A stretch of 33,871 nucleotides of DNA from Candidatus Falkowiibacteriota bacterium (lineage in GTDB: Bacteria > Patescibacteriota > Patescibacteriia > Patescibacteriales > UBA12465): positions 1 through 33,871 of the forward strand of contig CAINDR010000015.1 in the NCBI GenBank assembly GCA_903847415.1. The letters run 5' to 3'. The position numbers and the translations under genes were made by a program. Under the pieces are notes generated by a model, which was not told the origin of the DNA, made no database searches, and worked only from the letters and a program-made list of their open reading frames with translations. Numbering within the stretch: the first letter of the stretch is position 1; each line of letters starts with the position of its first letter. Below are positions 33,823-33,871 of this stretch, piece by piece.

Positions 33823-33871
33823 ATGGATCCAAAAGAAACGAAACAAACTCAGGTGATGGAAGTCACTATGG
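33823..33871 (+). CDS. Start of the next phage head gene, probably major capsid protein (truncated)
   Basis: An ATG at 33823, seven bases after the protease stop, opens a frame (MDPKETKQTQVMEVTM...) that runs off the window. Only 16 codons are visible, so no domain can be identified. In HK97-type gene order the gene after the prohead protease is normally the major capsid protein. Confidence 0.45.
   Translation, partial: MDPKETKQTQVMEVTM

Noticed and set aside
1-33871. CRISPR array, insertion sequence or transposase
   Set aside because: No regularly spaced direct repeats and no transposase-like protein were seen.
1-33871. TGA-to-Gly recoding as in Gracilibacteria/SR1
   Set aside because: Core genes are full length under the standard code without in-frame TGA, and phage genes use TGA as a stop at the expected ends.

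Overview
This AT-rich window looks like a genome fragment of a Candidate Phyla Radiation bacterium (Patescibacteria, probably the Parcubacteria side). The supporting signs are giant secreted proteins with IPT/TIG, SbsA-like and Cys-rich modules, small membrane proteins with thrombospondin type 3 (TSP3) calcium repeats, compact SecD/SecF, FtsA/FtsZ with an IPAFIRKK tail, and almost no Shine-Dalgarno sequences. The lineage call is inference from protein style. No rRNA or tRNA gene was seen. No in-frame TGA interrupts the main genes, so the standard bacterial code applies.

Bases 1-14730 hold a surface/secretion cluster on the + strand: the 3' end of an SbsA-like Cys-rich protein, a 1966-residue protein with a VirB2/TrbC-like N-terminus and a giant ectodomain, a 1468-residue mosaic protein, a small Cys-containing membrane protein, and three small membrane proteins, two of which carry TSP3 repeats. 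A terminator shared by both strands separates this from clpP on the - strand.

Bases 15320-24952 hold core cell biology: a divergent clpP/secD promoter region, secD-secF, a polysaccharide-hydrolase-like protein, an O-antigen ligase-like protein with TPRs overlapping a prepilin peptidase gene, and ftsA-ftsZ. Several promoters match the sigma-70 consensus closely with 17-bp spacing, and most units end in clear intrinsic terminators. SecD/F and the prepilin peptidase could serve export and pilus assembly for the surface proteins upstream.

Beyond the ftsZ terminator (from about 25030) the content changes to a tailed-phage genome that runs off the right edge: a leader with several hairpins and a 47-codon ORF with a near-perfect Shine-Dalgarno, a Sak4/AAA_24-type ATPase, a small coiled-coil ORF, a strongly structured intergenic RNA candidate, a winged-helix replication-type protein, an unknown protein, a ParB-methyltransferase fusion, small and large terminase, a portal-MuF fusion, an HK97-type prohead protease, and the first codons of what is probably the major capsid gene. 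No integrase or repressor lies inside the window, so this is either the replication/packaging half of a prophage sitting next to ftsZ or an assembly join.

The most noteworthy items are the phage next to a CPR ftsZ, the structured RNA at 26866-26970, the VirB2-like/giant ectodomain fusion, the duplicated FtsZ C-terminal peptide, the extra membrane segments in SecD, and the -1 T, non-Shine-Dalgarno start context with one conspicuous exception.
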